The notes under the pieces were generated by a model that ran no database searches, had not been told where the DNA came from, and worked only from the letters and a program-made list of their open reading frames with translations. From Dipteris shenzhenensis (lineage: Eukaryota; Polypodiophyta; Polypodiopsida; Gleicheniales), in assembly GCA_047967505.1 (NCBI GenBank), contig CM106541.1: a stretch of 64,000 nucleotides of DNA; one strand, written 5' to 3'. How positions within the stretch are numbered: the stretch's first letter is position 1; every line of letters starts with the position of its first letter. This document shows positions 1 to 10,170 of this stretch, in pieces. A program made the translations under genes and the position numbers.

Positions 1-91
1 CCAATACATATAGACCAAGACTCATCATATGCCGGTGGTCAGTTCTACATTCGAAATGGGATGCTGTTCCAAAATGGAAAGGTTTGCAATC

Positions 92-900
92 CTAATGACG
101 CTGAGGTTGGGAGAAAGAGCTTATATGAATGTCAGCAACACTCCAACTACAGGTCATCCAGGAATTCAGCATTAGTAAAACGGATGTTTTATTGCTAGGA
201 TGAAGGCCGAGATACCGATTATGTGGTAAAATGCCAACAGTGTCAAGTGAATAAGGCGAACACCTAGAGGCTGGACATCCTCTAGATATCCCTGGAAGTA
301 AATGGGAGACTGTTTCCATGGACTTCATTATAACGATTACCATGAACTCATTGAGGGCATGTTGCTCTCTAGATAGTGGTAGATAGGTTGACAAAGATGG
401 AAAGATTTTTACCTACCAAGATAACCGTGAAGGCTACTGAGCTGGCTTGCCGATTTGCTGAGCAGTTGTTCATGTTATATGGTTGCCTTGTGACATAGTC
501 AATGACAGAGATCCGAAGTTCTTTGGGCACTTTTGGCAGGAAGTGTTTTGGAAATTGGAAACTAACTACGAGTATGAGTTCCGCTAATCATCCTAAGTCT
601 CATAGGCAAATAGAAAGGGTGAATCAAGTCTTGAAAAATATGCTTCGAGCATGTGTCTCCAAGAGGCCATCTGGTGGAATTTGCCTATAATAGTGCTGTG
701 CATATGGCTATATGTTATCACTCTCTTACAAGGAAAAATAATCACATACGCCACTCCAACTCTTGGTTTATTAGACAATGTACTTTTATTCTTAAGATTA
801 CACCAACACTTTCTTTACTATCATGGATTCAAGAATATGCTACTTATACATTCCATTATGTCGATTCTTAGTGCATACTCAAGGGTTATCTTGGGCAATG
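92..900 (+). pseudogene. Decayed Ty3/gypsy integrase fragment
   Basis: This is the integrase part of a Ty3/gypsy pol gene, broken by stops and frameshifts. Reading across frames shows the H2C2 zinc-finger end (CQQCQVNK, about 228-254), then the start of the catalytic core with an SMDF motif (about 315-335). The second catalytic Asp lies in VNDRDPKFFGHFW (499-537). A further segment (580-655) carries the HPKSHRQIERVN motif that normally holds the catalytic Glu. An EFAYNS motif follows at about 680. The upstream reverse transcriptase is outside the window. It may belong to the same plus-strand element as the LTR near 8052, now separated by later insertions; that link is inference. Confidence 0.75.
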
Positions 901-2344
901 AGCTAGAACCCTAAGAAATTGACCATAAATAGCCAGTCTCTTCCATTTTGTTACCACCCTTGAGGATTATCTCATTCTTGTATTGTACTAGGATAATCTA
1001 AGAGAATTTTAATAAGCCTTCCCTACAACGCAATAAGCCATTGGGTAGTGATGAACTGGCTGCACATCACGCTGCTTGCATGAGCTCCCATGGAGCCTTG
1101 TCTTTGACAAAGAGGTCGCCCGAAAATAATTAACACCTATGATTCAGCACAATGAAGTTCATGCTTATGTACAAAATGTAAACCCAAGACTTTGGTGATA
1201 GTTGGATTGAAGGGTATTCAGCTAGATGCAGCTAAGGATTTCTGGCTAAATATGCAAGAATGTTAGCGACTGCAAGAGAATCTATTAGGAGTGCTCAAGA
1301 TAGAGCACAGTACTAGACTGAAAGGGGCATTGGGGGACTGAAGACAATCTTGTTTTAACCCAAGAGCCTGGGATTCGACCTATACTCCACATGAGCCTAA
1401 ACAAGGTATCGATTTCATGGAAAGAAAGCTTAGGAATAAAAGTTCAAAGTTACTAGGTTTAAAGAAGACTCAATTTGGGAGTCAATTGCAAGGTATAGGA
1501 GAATTTTTCAAAATTTGTTTAAGAGTAAGCGCTTGAAGAGAATAACGAGGTTATATAACTAGATGATATCCGCGAATTTTGTGCACTCAATCCAGCAAGG
1601 CTGGTGTTTCCTAGGATTGAGAGAAGCAAGCTAACATGGGTCTAAGAGACTTGGGCAATTGCAAAGGGCCAGTTGGTTATAGATAGCAGGGAACTTATTA
1701 AAGCCAGATGCTCTTTTATATAAGAATGGACAAGGCGATTGTGGGTTCATTCAGTGTGCACACAACGCTGGATGCTCTGCTTTGGATCACTCCTAAATTC
1801 ATTGCAGCCAGGGTTGGGCTCCCACACCTACAGGGTGTAGGAGAGTCCGTGTGGGTGCACGAGGGAGCAGCAGGCAGAGCTCACCCTAGAGCAAGTACTG
1901 AGACCTGGCCTACGAGAGGCACGTGGTGGTTCTAGAGCAGAGGGTTCAGCAAACACAGCTCGTGTTGATGCCAGACTAAAGCGTATGTTGGCTGCAGGTG
2001 TTGGTAGACTTTTGGAACTTCCTTTGTGTGGAAAGGTGAGATCTATTGTGGCTTTACATCTGCATATCTCTTTCTGATCTGAAACTGCTCTCTATCTTAT
2101 TCTATCTGCACAAATCTTGAAACGAGTTAATTGGGTGTTGTCAATCCAACCACATAGCATGCATTTGGGATGTATATCTTTTCAACATTGGGAAGGCATA
2201 TTGGAATGTCACCGATTGCTGTCCACAACTGGATTCTCCATGTATATATCATATTCAATGCGAGGGCCCATGTGTGCGCAAAGGCTGGTCACCACGATGG
2301 CTGTCCTGCAGACACGTCGGCCTAATTGGCAGACATCTTTGGGA
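901..2344. other. Gene-poor stretch with one exon-like open segment
   Basis: No recognisable gene. Parts of 1400-1650 may be the degraded C-terminal end of the gypsy integrase above. One segment (about 1849-2034, + strand) is open for about 62 codons, is rich in Arg, Ala, Leu and Glu, and ends at a GTGAGA donor-like site. Its upstream limit is a TAG at about 1846. I do not recognise the peptide; it could be a captured or decayed exon. Confidence 0.3.
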
Positions 2345-3540
2345 TTATGTCAATGGAGATGAAGCAAGACTAGATACAACGACTACACCTGTCACTCTTA
2401 CAGCTGGAGGCAGGGGTAGAGGTGCAAATGCAGCACAAGTAATTGGAGGAGCCGCTCCAGGAGCTCCCACAGTAGAGCAGAAAAGATGGGACTCTAGAGA
2501 TGCACAAGCTCTTTCAGTAATTTCTCTTTCTCTCAAGAGGTTCATTATACCTCATATTTGGTCATGCAAGACATCTATGGCAGCTTGGGAGATACTACAC
2601 TTGGGTCTATGGTCTCAAGGTAAAATCAGAAGTGTTTATGCATTTCAAACACTTTGTGGCTATGGTTGAGAATGAGACAGGACTCAAAGTGCAGACACTT
2701 CGAACAGATCGAGGGGGGGAGTATTTGTCTCATGAATTTAAGACATTTTTGAAAGAAAAAGGCATCATGCATTAGCTTACAGTGAGGTTTACACCTCAAC
2801 AGAATGGCAAAGCTGAGCAGAAGAATCGCACTGCCATGGAGATGGATAGATGCATGCTCACAAGTAAGAAGTTGCCTCAAAGGTTTTGGCTAGAAGGCCT
2901 CATGTGTGCCAACTATATTTTGAGTCGAGCTCCTACAAATGCTTCCCTATGAGGCATGGCATGGGAGAAAGCCTTTAGTGGACCATTTCAGAGTTTTTGG
3001 TTGTGTTGCATATGCCCACGTGCCTGTGGAGTTTAGACACAAGTTGTCAAATAAGGCACTCAAATGCATTTTTGTGGGGTATAGTTCACAAAGCAAAGGC
3101 TATCGTCTCTATAATCTTGCTACACGCAAGATTTTTGTTAGTAGAGATGTTATATTCTCTGAAAATTCAGCACATGCACATGCTGAATTTCAGATTCCAT
3201 CCTCTTTAGATGATGTTTTTGAGGGGATGCTTCCTATAGCATTTGGTTCCCCCAATGAAACTCAGAATTTACAGCAACCTCCGCCAAATCCACATGTACA
3301 GATTCAGCCCCCAGCTGATTTAGTACAACGTCAAGGTGTGGATGAAGTTGCCAAGCAAGAAATTCAAGAGATACACGCAGCCAAAACAGTCTGGAATTTG
3401 TTGCTTCAGACTCTCAGGGAGAGTAAGCTTGAGGCTCCATTGCCTGGCAGGACTCGTAGTGCAGTAAGGCACACAGGCACGTGCAAAATGGTCCAGCACA
3501 GCAAAAGACAACCTTGGGCACCTGTTAGAGGCAGCTAGCT
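2345..3540 (+). pseudogene. Copia D: internally deleted gag-integrase remnant
   Basis: This Ty1/copia fragment joins the N-terminal gag directly to the integrase core. The gag part (about 2400-2610) has the motif EQKRWDSRDAQA followed by IIPHIWSCKT, as in the other copia gags here. The reading then jumps near 2620 to the integrase (HFVAMVENETG, then LRTDRGGEY, then QQNGKAEQKNRT). Zinc knuckle, protease and the first catalytic Asp region are missing. An open segment (2939-3538) carries the post-integrase region (PYEAWHGRKP, KCIFVGYS, SRDVIF). It degenerates after a PGRTRS motif, and reverse transcriptase and RNase H are absent. In-frame stops and frameshifts make it non-functional. Confidence 0.8.
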
Positions 3541-4315
3541 GCACACGTCCGTGCGGATTTCGTAAAGCTGTACGGACGTCCGTACACTCTGTATGGAAAT
3601 TTTCAAAAAGTTCAAATATGACTTCTGGCACTTCCTAGAAGCGCGTACTAGCCTTGGAACAAGCAAAACAGGCTTGAAACAGCTCAAATAGCTCAAAAAC
3701 TGCACAAGAACAACTGAAAACGTCCAACACCTCTAGGAGAGTGAGGGGAGAGAGATGGAAGGTGGGGGAAGGGCATGCATACACATGCATGACAAATGGC
3801 ACCTCCTCCTTGCCATTTGCCGCTTCATTAAAGTCCTAACCCCCATACCAAGGACAATGTTGGTTGTCCTTAGGCCCAACTTTTAGACCCCTCTTTTAAA
3901 GCCTTTGCCTTGCCCCTAGGACCTAGTGGTGCACCTAGACTTTGTCCTTAAGAACTTCTAGGAAGTGTGCACTTCCTCTAGCCAGTCCCTCATGGCCAAA
4001 CCATTACAACACTTAACCATGGTTAACCTTGGGTTAAGCGTAGGTTGAGTTACGAAGATACTTTACATTACTTTTCACGTCGTTGTGATAGAATGTCAGA
4101 CATTGAGGTTGGTCAGAAGAGGAGTCAGGATTCTTTGTGAAGGTGATGGACAGCGATGAGTGTTGGAATCATGTGGTGTTATTGAAGTAGAGGGGGATTC
4201 TTCGACAAGACCTGAGGACTCAGGGTTAGACAGAGGTTGCGACTTAGAGGGGGACAACAATACAGAACCACACTCGAGGGTGACTGTTTAGGTAATCTGG
4301 ATTTGTGCCTAGGAT
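3541..4315. other. Unassigned repeat-derived DNA
   Basis: No gene seen. It opens with a few GTACGG/CCGTAC words (3545-3595) like those in the copia leaders further right, then A-rich text and a GA-rich stretch (3735-3765). A palindromic TTAACC/GGTTAA cluster sits at about 4011-4040. It could be remnant LTR or leader sequence of copia D or of the neighbouring gypsy, but no boundary can be drawn. Confidence 0.3.
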
Positions 4316-4348
4316 ATGATGTCTCGGCTATGTTGTTTGGTGGTAGAG

Positions 4349-5867
4349 CTAGCAGCTTGGTGCCTGGAGAACTTCAGGATGTTCAGCTATCATGATGAGG
4401 AGAGAGTGAGGATGCTGGTACCTAGAGAGCTCGAGTTTAGAGGTATAAGACTTGTGGGGATCTTGAGACTGTCGCTGACCTTGATTACCCGAGTTTTTTC
4501 TAAACCTGGGGTTATCTTGAGGGCGAGCACCTTTGGCCATAGTAGAGTTCTGTGTTCGATTAGCACTCTGCTTCCTTGTGTTTTGAAAATCTGTTATGCG
4601 CTCTGCGTAAGCAATAGCGCCAGCTGTGGTGGTGATGTTTGCTTTAAGGACATCAATGCGTAATGAGGGATTCATGCTGACATGAAAGCATGAAGGCGAT
4701 CATCATCAGTTAACCCATCAATCTCCAGCACTGAGACTTGTGGGGATCTTGAGACTGTCGCTGACCTTGATTACCCGAGTTTTTTCTAAACCTGGGGCTA
4801 TCTTGAGGGTGAGCACCTTTGGCCATAGTAGAGTTCTGTGTTTGATTAGCACTCTGCTTCCCTGTGTTTTGGAAATCTGTTATGCGCTCTGCGTAAGCAA
4901 TAGCGCCAGTTGTGGTGGTGATGTTTGCTTTAAGGACATCAATGCGTAACGAGGGATTTAGGCCTGAGATGAAAGCATGAAGGCGATCATCATCAGTTAA
5001 CCCATCAATCTCCAGCACCAATGTGGTGAACTGAGAGATGTAGGAAGACAGGGAGCCTGTTTGCTCCAATTGTCGGAGTTTTGAACGTGCTTGGAAGTCT
5101 GCATTGGCAGGTATGAACTGCTTATGGAGCACGTGTTCAAAACGTTCCCAGGTTAACACACTTTTGCTGTCCTTTAAGCGTCTTTGACACCATAGGAAAG
5201 CTGTATCCTTAAGGAGGGAGGCTGCCAAGGCAATCTTTTTGCCTTCCGTGAGGTCAACAGTATCAAAGTACATGCGCAATTTTGCGAGCCATTGGTCAAC
5301 TGCTCGGCGATTTCGTTGACTAGTGTAGGCTTCTGGAAGTTTAATGTCAAGTCTTTCAGTTTTGGAAGCTTGGAGTAAACGGTAGAGGGCACGGAGTTCA
5401 GTGTTTTCTACCTTTGGTGGGAATGAGTCCACATAGTCGTCTGGTTGCGTCACGTCATCCTCTGTATGTGTGGTACTGCGAGAATCTTGGAGTTGGACTT
5501 TCTGGACCAAGTCGGAGATGCTGTCCTGAAGCTGGGAAATTTGAAGTTGAAGTAGTGCTTCGCCTTGTAAGTTGACTTCTAGGGTCTTTTTTGGACTTGA
5601 GTCGCTTATCTCTGGAGAGGTTGCACGCGAGCGTCGACATATCTGAGGTCCCTGTGAGAAAAGCACGAACCTGCGCTCTAGTTTGTACCATTCCTGGAAG
5701 AAGATTCGGGCTGCTCCCTGAGGTTGCTCATGTTGGAGGGGGCAAGAGAAGCAGGATGGAACCAGCCGTGGAAATCTGGTAAAGGAGGTCTTGTCTGAGG
5801 TAACATTGGTGATGTCGAAATGGGTGTTACTGCTCGTGAGAGTACAGGGGTAGGTTGCAGAGTCCAC
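4349..5867 (-). pseudogene. Gypsy G0 gag (Retrotrans_gag domain), frameshifted
   Basis: This encodes the capsid/nucleocapsid precursor of a gypsy element. The open part (4710-5867) contains a coiled-coil-like Gln/Leu stretch, then a Retrotrans_gag domain with LPEAYTSQRN, FLWCQRR, WERFEHVLHKQF and LRQLEQTGSLSSYISQFTTLV. The likely true start is a MVQTRAQ peptide in another frame at about 5691, a common opening for plant gypsy gags, so at least one frameshift separates start and domain. The C-terminal end is duplicated in tandem and then garbled. No zinc knuckle is readable. Confidence 0.75.
4451..5022. repeat. 286-bp tandem duplication within gag
   Basis: Two head-to-tail copies (about 4451-4736 and 4737-5022) cover the gag C-terminal coding segment, offset by 286-287 bp. 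They differ at several positions, so the duplication is not recent. The sequence flanking the left copy is unrelated to the normal gag continuation. Confidence 0.85.
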
Positions 5868-6322
5868 AGATCTGAGAAGGGATAAGGAGCTGCTGTCGGA
5901 AGTGGAGGATATCCAGGAGAAGGAGTGCCTTCAGAGTGTAAATATTGTCTTGGGGAAGGTACAACCTGTACAGGAGGATATCTGGGAGCTGAAGGAGGTG
6001 GAGAGTACCCTGGAAATGCTGAAGCTGAGGGATAAAAGTCTCTCCAAAGATGGACAGCAAACTCGTGAGGAATATCGGGTTCTGGGTATCTACGTGTCTC
6101 GTGGAACACAACCTGGACTATGCTGATTAAGTAATGTAACTGAGGTGCCTCACGCAGAAGGTATAGGATGTGGTCCAAGTCACTGGAAGGGCATGTGACA
6201 CAGAAGACCCACGATGCAAAAGCTCCGAAATGGGCTGGTTGTGCAATTTGAACACGATATTGTGTGGTAGATGATGCCTGAGGTGTCCTAGAAAGGACTG
6301 GGGAATTACCAGGGGTTTCCAT
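5678..6322 (-). CDS. Pro-rich ORF upstream of gypsy G0 gag, unknown
   Basis: An open frame of 214 codons lies between the leader and gag. The N-terminal half has no motif I recognise. The C-terminal half is rich in Pro, Ser and Tyr, with repeated PGYPP/PRYPP-like units. It overlaps gag start in a different frame. It could be an N-terminal gag extension separated by a frameshift, or an accessory ORF. The length in otherwise stop-rich DNA argues that it was once coding; the function is unknown. Confidence 0.4.
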   Translation of the reverse strand: METPGNSPVLSRTPQASSTTQYRVQIAQPAHFGAFASWVFCVTCPSSDLDHILYLLREAPQLHYLISIVQVVFHETRRYPEPDIPHEFAVHLWRDFYPSASAFPGYSPPPSAPRYPPVQVVPSPRQYLHSEGTPSPGYPPLPTAAPYPFSDLWTLQPTPVLSRAVTPISTSPMLPQTRPPLPDFHGWFHPASLAPSNMSNLREQPESSSRNGTN

Positions 6323-7617
6323 GCTTTAAGGAGGAGGCTTTCATTTGCTGTAATTTGATAATAAGCGTCAAATAACAATACGAAAGAGAATCCTTAGAAA
6401 TAGAATGGAAAGAATCCACCTGGCATAGATTTGATCTGCCAATTAGTTGCATAGAATGGCCTGAAAATCTCTGTCCGGAGGTCCATTTACTATCTTTGCA
6501 GGTTCACGTTGAAGTGTGAGCAAGAAAAAGGTGCCTGGCGAGACTTTCGAGGCAGATAGGGGCGTTGGCGGAGGCGTGGTGCAGAAAAGGGCAGATTGCG
6601 TGGAACCAAACACGTGTTTCATGCGTTGATTTCAGAGGAAAAATGCCTGTGGGTTGCGAGGAGCAGATCTGGGCCTGGCTGGTCGGAAATGGAGGGCAGC
6701 AAAAGGGCGCTTTTCACAAGCTAAAGTGGCGAGATAAGCCAGTAGGATTCAGGCTGGTCTGAATCGCGATAGAGGGGCAGAAAAACTGCTGGGCACAGGT
6801 AGGTATGGTGGCGAAAAAGGGGCAGCCTGCTTGCTTGTGGCGATGCTTGCTGCGTGCTTCCAAGGCTGATTCGCAGCAGCATGGGCAGGGATCTGGCGCT
6901 GAGAGACCGGCAGGAACCCAGGGCAGCAAATCGGCTGATGGAGGGCTGCGTATGGCGTGGAAAGGGAGGCGAGCCTGTGTGACGAAATTCCGTACGGGCT
7001 TCAAACGGGAATCGTCATTTTTTTTTGTGGCTGCCTAGGTTGGGTGGTTTCCAAAAATTAAAGCGTGGGTTTAATTAACCCTTGGGTAGTCTAGGGTAAG
7101 GCCTAAGGTATGGGGTTGGGTTTTCCTTTTTAGCCCCTCTAGGTACCCTTTTATAAGGTGCTTGGTGCCAAAAGGTGTGCCTATTCTGAGGGGTGTGACC
7201 CTTGGAATAGGTGTACCTTTTCATGAAGAGGTGTGACCCTGTTTTCAAAAGGGGTGTCCCCACATGAAGAGGTGTGTCCTTTTTTTTCCACGATGGGGTA
7301 TGTCCCTTGGGTGAGGAGTCAAAACTCTTCATCAAAAGGTGTGCCCGATGGTGGAAAAGGTGCGTTCCTTGGTTTTGGGACAGCCCAAGCACATGAAAAG
7401 ACACGATTTTTGTCATGTCCATTCACATCAACTCGTGATGTGTGGGAGATGGAGAGGCCATTGATGACTTTAGGCAGGGTTGGCGCTAAAAATTTTTACG
7501 CTCATTCTCTCCATTTCTTCCATGCACAATGTGCACGGATATCCTTCTAGCGGAAAGAGATGTATCAGATAGGCGCTAGAAGGTGGGGGGCATTTCCTAC
7601 AGGTAGGAGCAAAATTT
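6323..7617 (-). other. Gypsy G0 leader, with GGTGTG dyad array
   Basis: This is untranslated leader between primer site and first ORF. It has no convincing gene; short open frames on both strands have no recognisable content. At about 7150-7360 there are repeated short dyads centred on GGTGTG, including GGGGTGTCCCC, AGGTGTACCT and GGGTGTGACCC. The same style of repeat recurs in the LTR at 7795-7970. Confidence 0.6.
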
Positions 7618-7629
7618 GCTCTGATACCA
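7618..7629 (-). other. Primer-binding site of gypsy G0
   Basis: On the minus strand this reads TGGTATCAGAGC, complementary to the 3' end of plant initiator Met tRNA. It lies one base from the LTR end, in the expected place for minus-strand DNA priming. Confidence 0.9.
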
Positions 7630-7630
7630 C

Positions 7631-8038
7631 TGTAAGAAATCCTAGATTTACTATATTTAGAAATGTGCTAAGGAACATAAAGGAGACTGAAATAGCAGAG
7701 AACAAGGAATATTTGTATTGCTTGAGTGTCTGTAGTATCTGTAGTGTGTCATCCATACAATTGGACCTCTCTTATATAGAGAGTGAAGAGTCACACATGA
7801 AAAGGTGTGTACTCCAAAGTGTATGTGCATGAAGAGGTGTGTACCCCTTGTGAAGGGTGTGACCCTTGATGAGAGGGTACATTACAATAGGAGTGTCTCT
7901 TCCATAGAATGTCTCTTGTGAAGGGTTGTGCCTCATAGGAAGTGTCCCGTCGAAAGGGCATACCCTTCCACAAGTGTCCATTCATCAAACCATCCATAAG
8001 TCTAGATATAGAGAAAGGAATACGTCACAGATCGTGAC
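7631..8038 (-). repeat. 5' LTR of gypsy G0
   Basis: The LTR begins (+ strand) with TGTAAGAAATCC directly beside the primer site. Its outer edge lies between about 7990 and 8038. It contains dyads such as AAGGGT-GTG-ACCCTT (about 7850) and AGGG-CATA-CCCT (about 7960). No matching 3' LTR is present in the window. Confidence 0.65.
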
Positions 8039-8042
8039 ACTC

Positions 8043-8470
8043 GGGGGGAGGTGTATAGGCTGCAAGGAAGGAGTTGGTTGTTTAAGTCGGCTATAGGATC
8101 TGTTGCAGTCGGTTATTTTCGAGGGCAACCAGCTCCTATAAAAGGGGGAATTTGGGCCCCCATTCATCATCACTTGGAGCAGCTTCTGAGGAGCAAGAAA
8201 GAGCAGCACTGAACAGCAGTTGGGCCTTATCCATGAGGTGAACTGGGTTGGATACTTGCAGACTTAGTTTAGTAAGAGTTGCGCACCTTAAGCTGGCGTT
8301 ATGGACAGCAAGGTGGAAGAGATCCCTAGGACAGAGAGTCAGTGGAGCATGTGGGCTCAGAGATCTATATAGTAGGAGAACCTTTTTGGTATAGTATCTT
8401 GTCCAGTTTGTGGATGGACAGAAATATATAAGTTTTGCTTCCATATTCGTCTTTGAGCACAGTCTACTTC
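8043..8470 (+). repeat. Plus-strand gypsy-like LTR with polypurine tract and TATA box
   Basis: A purine tract (GGGGGGAGG, 8043-8051) is followed directly by TGTATAGG, the layout of a 3' LTR start on the plus strand. A strong TATA box (TATAAAAGG) is at 8137-8145, about 85 bp in. The right edge is uncertain, near 8470. It may be the 3' LTR of the element whose integrase remains lie at 92-900, or a truncated solo LTR. Confidence 0.5.
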
Positions 8471-9164
8471 TTACCTCTACGTATCATAAAAGCACCAAAA
8501 CCACTTATAGTTTAACTTCACCACCCTAACCTTTAGTATTAATAATCAAATTGTACGGCCTTAATGAAAACACTAATCCATTTCTTATGAGGACATCCCT
8601 CATATGCTCACCGCATTCCATGTGCGTCGTAGATCGTCAAACATACCTTGGTGTGATTAGCTAGTCTAAACCTGCAAATATTCGTTTAAGGTATGAAACA
8701 GGGGCTTCTTAGGGTAGAGGAGGAGCAGGAAAAAGAAACTGGTTTGTGTCTTGTATATGAGGATGGGGAGGGGCTAGGCTCAATGATGAAGTTCAAAGGG
8801 CAGCTCACAAGTGTTCAAGCTAAGTGTAAAGCCTAATATAAAGGGGCATAAATGATCAACATTCTCACAGGGAGGGAAAGGGTGTGGGAATATCAGGGAG
8901 AATATTCAGCTAGGGGGCATAGAGTAGGAGATTATGGAGGATGAAGCAAGAAGAGCTTCCCAAGGAACGCAGCAAAACTTTTCTGAGCTCGTACTTTGCT
9001 GGCACAAAATTACTTGTTTTCTTGATGGGTCAAATCTGTTGTGTGTGTATCCATGTTCTTTTCTTAAACGTGTATATTGTTTTCATAATATAGTATGGAT
9101 TGACTTTGAACATTTCCTATGCTCTTTTTCAGGTTTAATAAAGTTTCTGTTAATGTTCTAACAG
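8471..9164. other. Non-coding DNA, TOL intron side
   Basis: No gene or repeat recognised. The 3' end is intron-like: T-rich text ending in TTCTAACAG immediately before the TOL exon at 9165. No VHS N-terminal exon was found here. Confidence 0.4.
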
Positions 9165-9263
9165 GTCCTAGAAACAATGATAAAAAACTGTGGAGATGTT
9201 GTTCATCATCAAGTCGCTGCAAAAGATGTTCTTCATGAAATGGTGAAGATAGCTAAAAAAAAT
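9165..9263 (+). CDS. TOL (TOM1-like) gene, VHS-domain exon
   Basis: An exon of 33 codons encodes part of a VHS domain: LETMIKNCGDVVHHQVAAKD, then VLHEMVKIAKKN. TOL proteins are plant ubiquitin-binding adaptors that act as ESCRT-0 substitutes in sorting ubiquitinated plasma-membrane cargo at endosomes. The exon is bounded by an AACAG acceptor and a perfect GTAAGT donor, and is in phase 0 at both ends. Its limits match what I know of plant TOL gene structure, where one exon covers the LET..NCG..HEMVKI segment. The preceding VHS exon is not in the window, so the upstream intron is at least 9.1 kb if the gene is intact. The downstream partner exon is 19.4 kb away. Confidence 0.85.
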
Positions 9264-9289
9264 GTAAGTACAGCTGCAATTTTCTTACA

Positions 9290-9440
9290 CATGGAGATAT
9301 CAAGTCATCTAATGTCCTTCTCCACCGAGAGTACAATGCTTGTGTATTGGATGGATTACAGCCTAACTTCGCTCTTCAGCTTCAATGCGACTATCTCGCA
9401 CATAGTGGGATACAGGGCACTAGAAGTTGCTGGCCGTTGA
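9290..9440 (+). pseudogene. Receptor-like kinase fragment in TOL intron
   Basis: Just after the TOL donor, a plus-strand reading gives HGDIKSSNVLL followed by EYNACV. This is the kinase catalytic loop (subdomain VIb) of plant LRR receptor-like kinases. After a frameshift, GYRALEVAGR is readable at 9408-9437, matching the GYRAPEV motif of subdomain VIII. The DFG region is unrecognisable. It is a short, intronless, frameshifted piece, so probably a gene fragment carried by a mobile element or a retrocopy remnant. Confidence 0.65.
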
Positions 9441-10170
9441 AGACGGTGGAGCAAGGTCGTTGAAGAGCTATCGTTGAGGAAGACTATAGTTTACTGATGG
9501 TCGTTTGCAGCTGTCATTGCATATATCTTTTGCCAATGCAAATTGTGGAGCTGTGAGTATGGCATGGCTCATGGTGCCTTGTAGATGGTTGTGAGGCCTC
9601 TATTGCAGGGCGCTTTGGAGCGTAGGCTGGTGGAGCGGAGCCTTTGTGAGCAGGAGAAAGTTGGCGTGCGCGCTATTGTAGATGTTGCAGCTTGCAAGTG
9701 CTGCACCTTAGGAGGTCGCCCATAAGGAAGTTGCTCACTGTGCGTGGCGTCTATCATGGAGCTAGTGTATGCTGGAGTAGCAAGATTACATAGGTCGTTG
9801 GAGAGCTTTCCCTGTGATGGTCTTATAGCTCCAAATTATTGTAGTTAAAAGTAAGGGAACTTTGGAATTGTGCCTGAGAGTGATTGTTTTGAAATAAACA
9901 TTGCATGTTGTTTCACTAGTATACGAACCTTGGATGCCCATATTTTGATCTTTCCTACTTTGTAAGAACATAATTTAAATTCATGGTCAAGATACCTCTA
10001 GCCAATAGTTGGATAGCGCAAAGATAATTTGTATTTGAAGGAGCAGAATTCCAATTCATGGGATGATGATACTACCAGACAATACTATAGACAAGAATAC
10101 TAGACAATGGATGATACTTCTATACAAAGCTTTTCAGTTTAATACAGGAGAAGTGCATAGAGACTAAGCC
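9441..10170. other. Unassigned intronic DNA
   Basis: No gene recognised. It contains several GTCGTTGAAGA-like words near 9440-9475. The right boundary is the break where copia coding sequence starts abruptly. Confidence 0.3.

Larger units (their letters stand above)
4316..8040 (-). mobile_element. Gypsy G0, 5' half (LTR, leader, gag)
   Basis: This is a minus-strand Ty3/gypsy element truncated on its 3' side. From right to left it shows a 5' LTR (from 7631), a primer-binding site, a leader of about 1.3 kb, an upstream Pro-rich reading frame and gag. The polymerase genes are missing: the left end fades out near 4316 inside or just after gag. Gag carries a 286-bp tandem duplication. The LTR and leader both contain short dyads built on GGTGTG. 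The LTR right edge is uncertain (about 7990-8040), because sequence from about 8025 onward may belong to a neighbouring plus-strand element. Confidence 0.7.

Noticed and set aside
6565-7038. Open frames on both strands of the G0 leader
   Set aside because: Short, overlapping on opposite strands, without motifs, and in the expected untranslated leader.
8043-8470. TATA box at 8137 as a host gene promoter
   Set aside because: It sits 85 bp inside a segment that starts TG right after a polypurine tract, so it is better explained as an LTR promoter.
9177-9440. Single 87-codon ORF across the TOL exon and kinase scrap
   Set aside because: It reads through a perfect GTAAGT donor and the kinase text in a different frame; the splice-based reading fits known TOL structure better.
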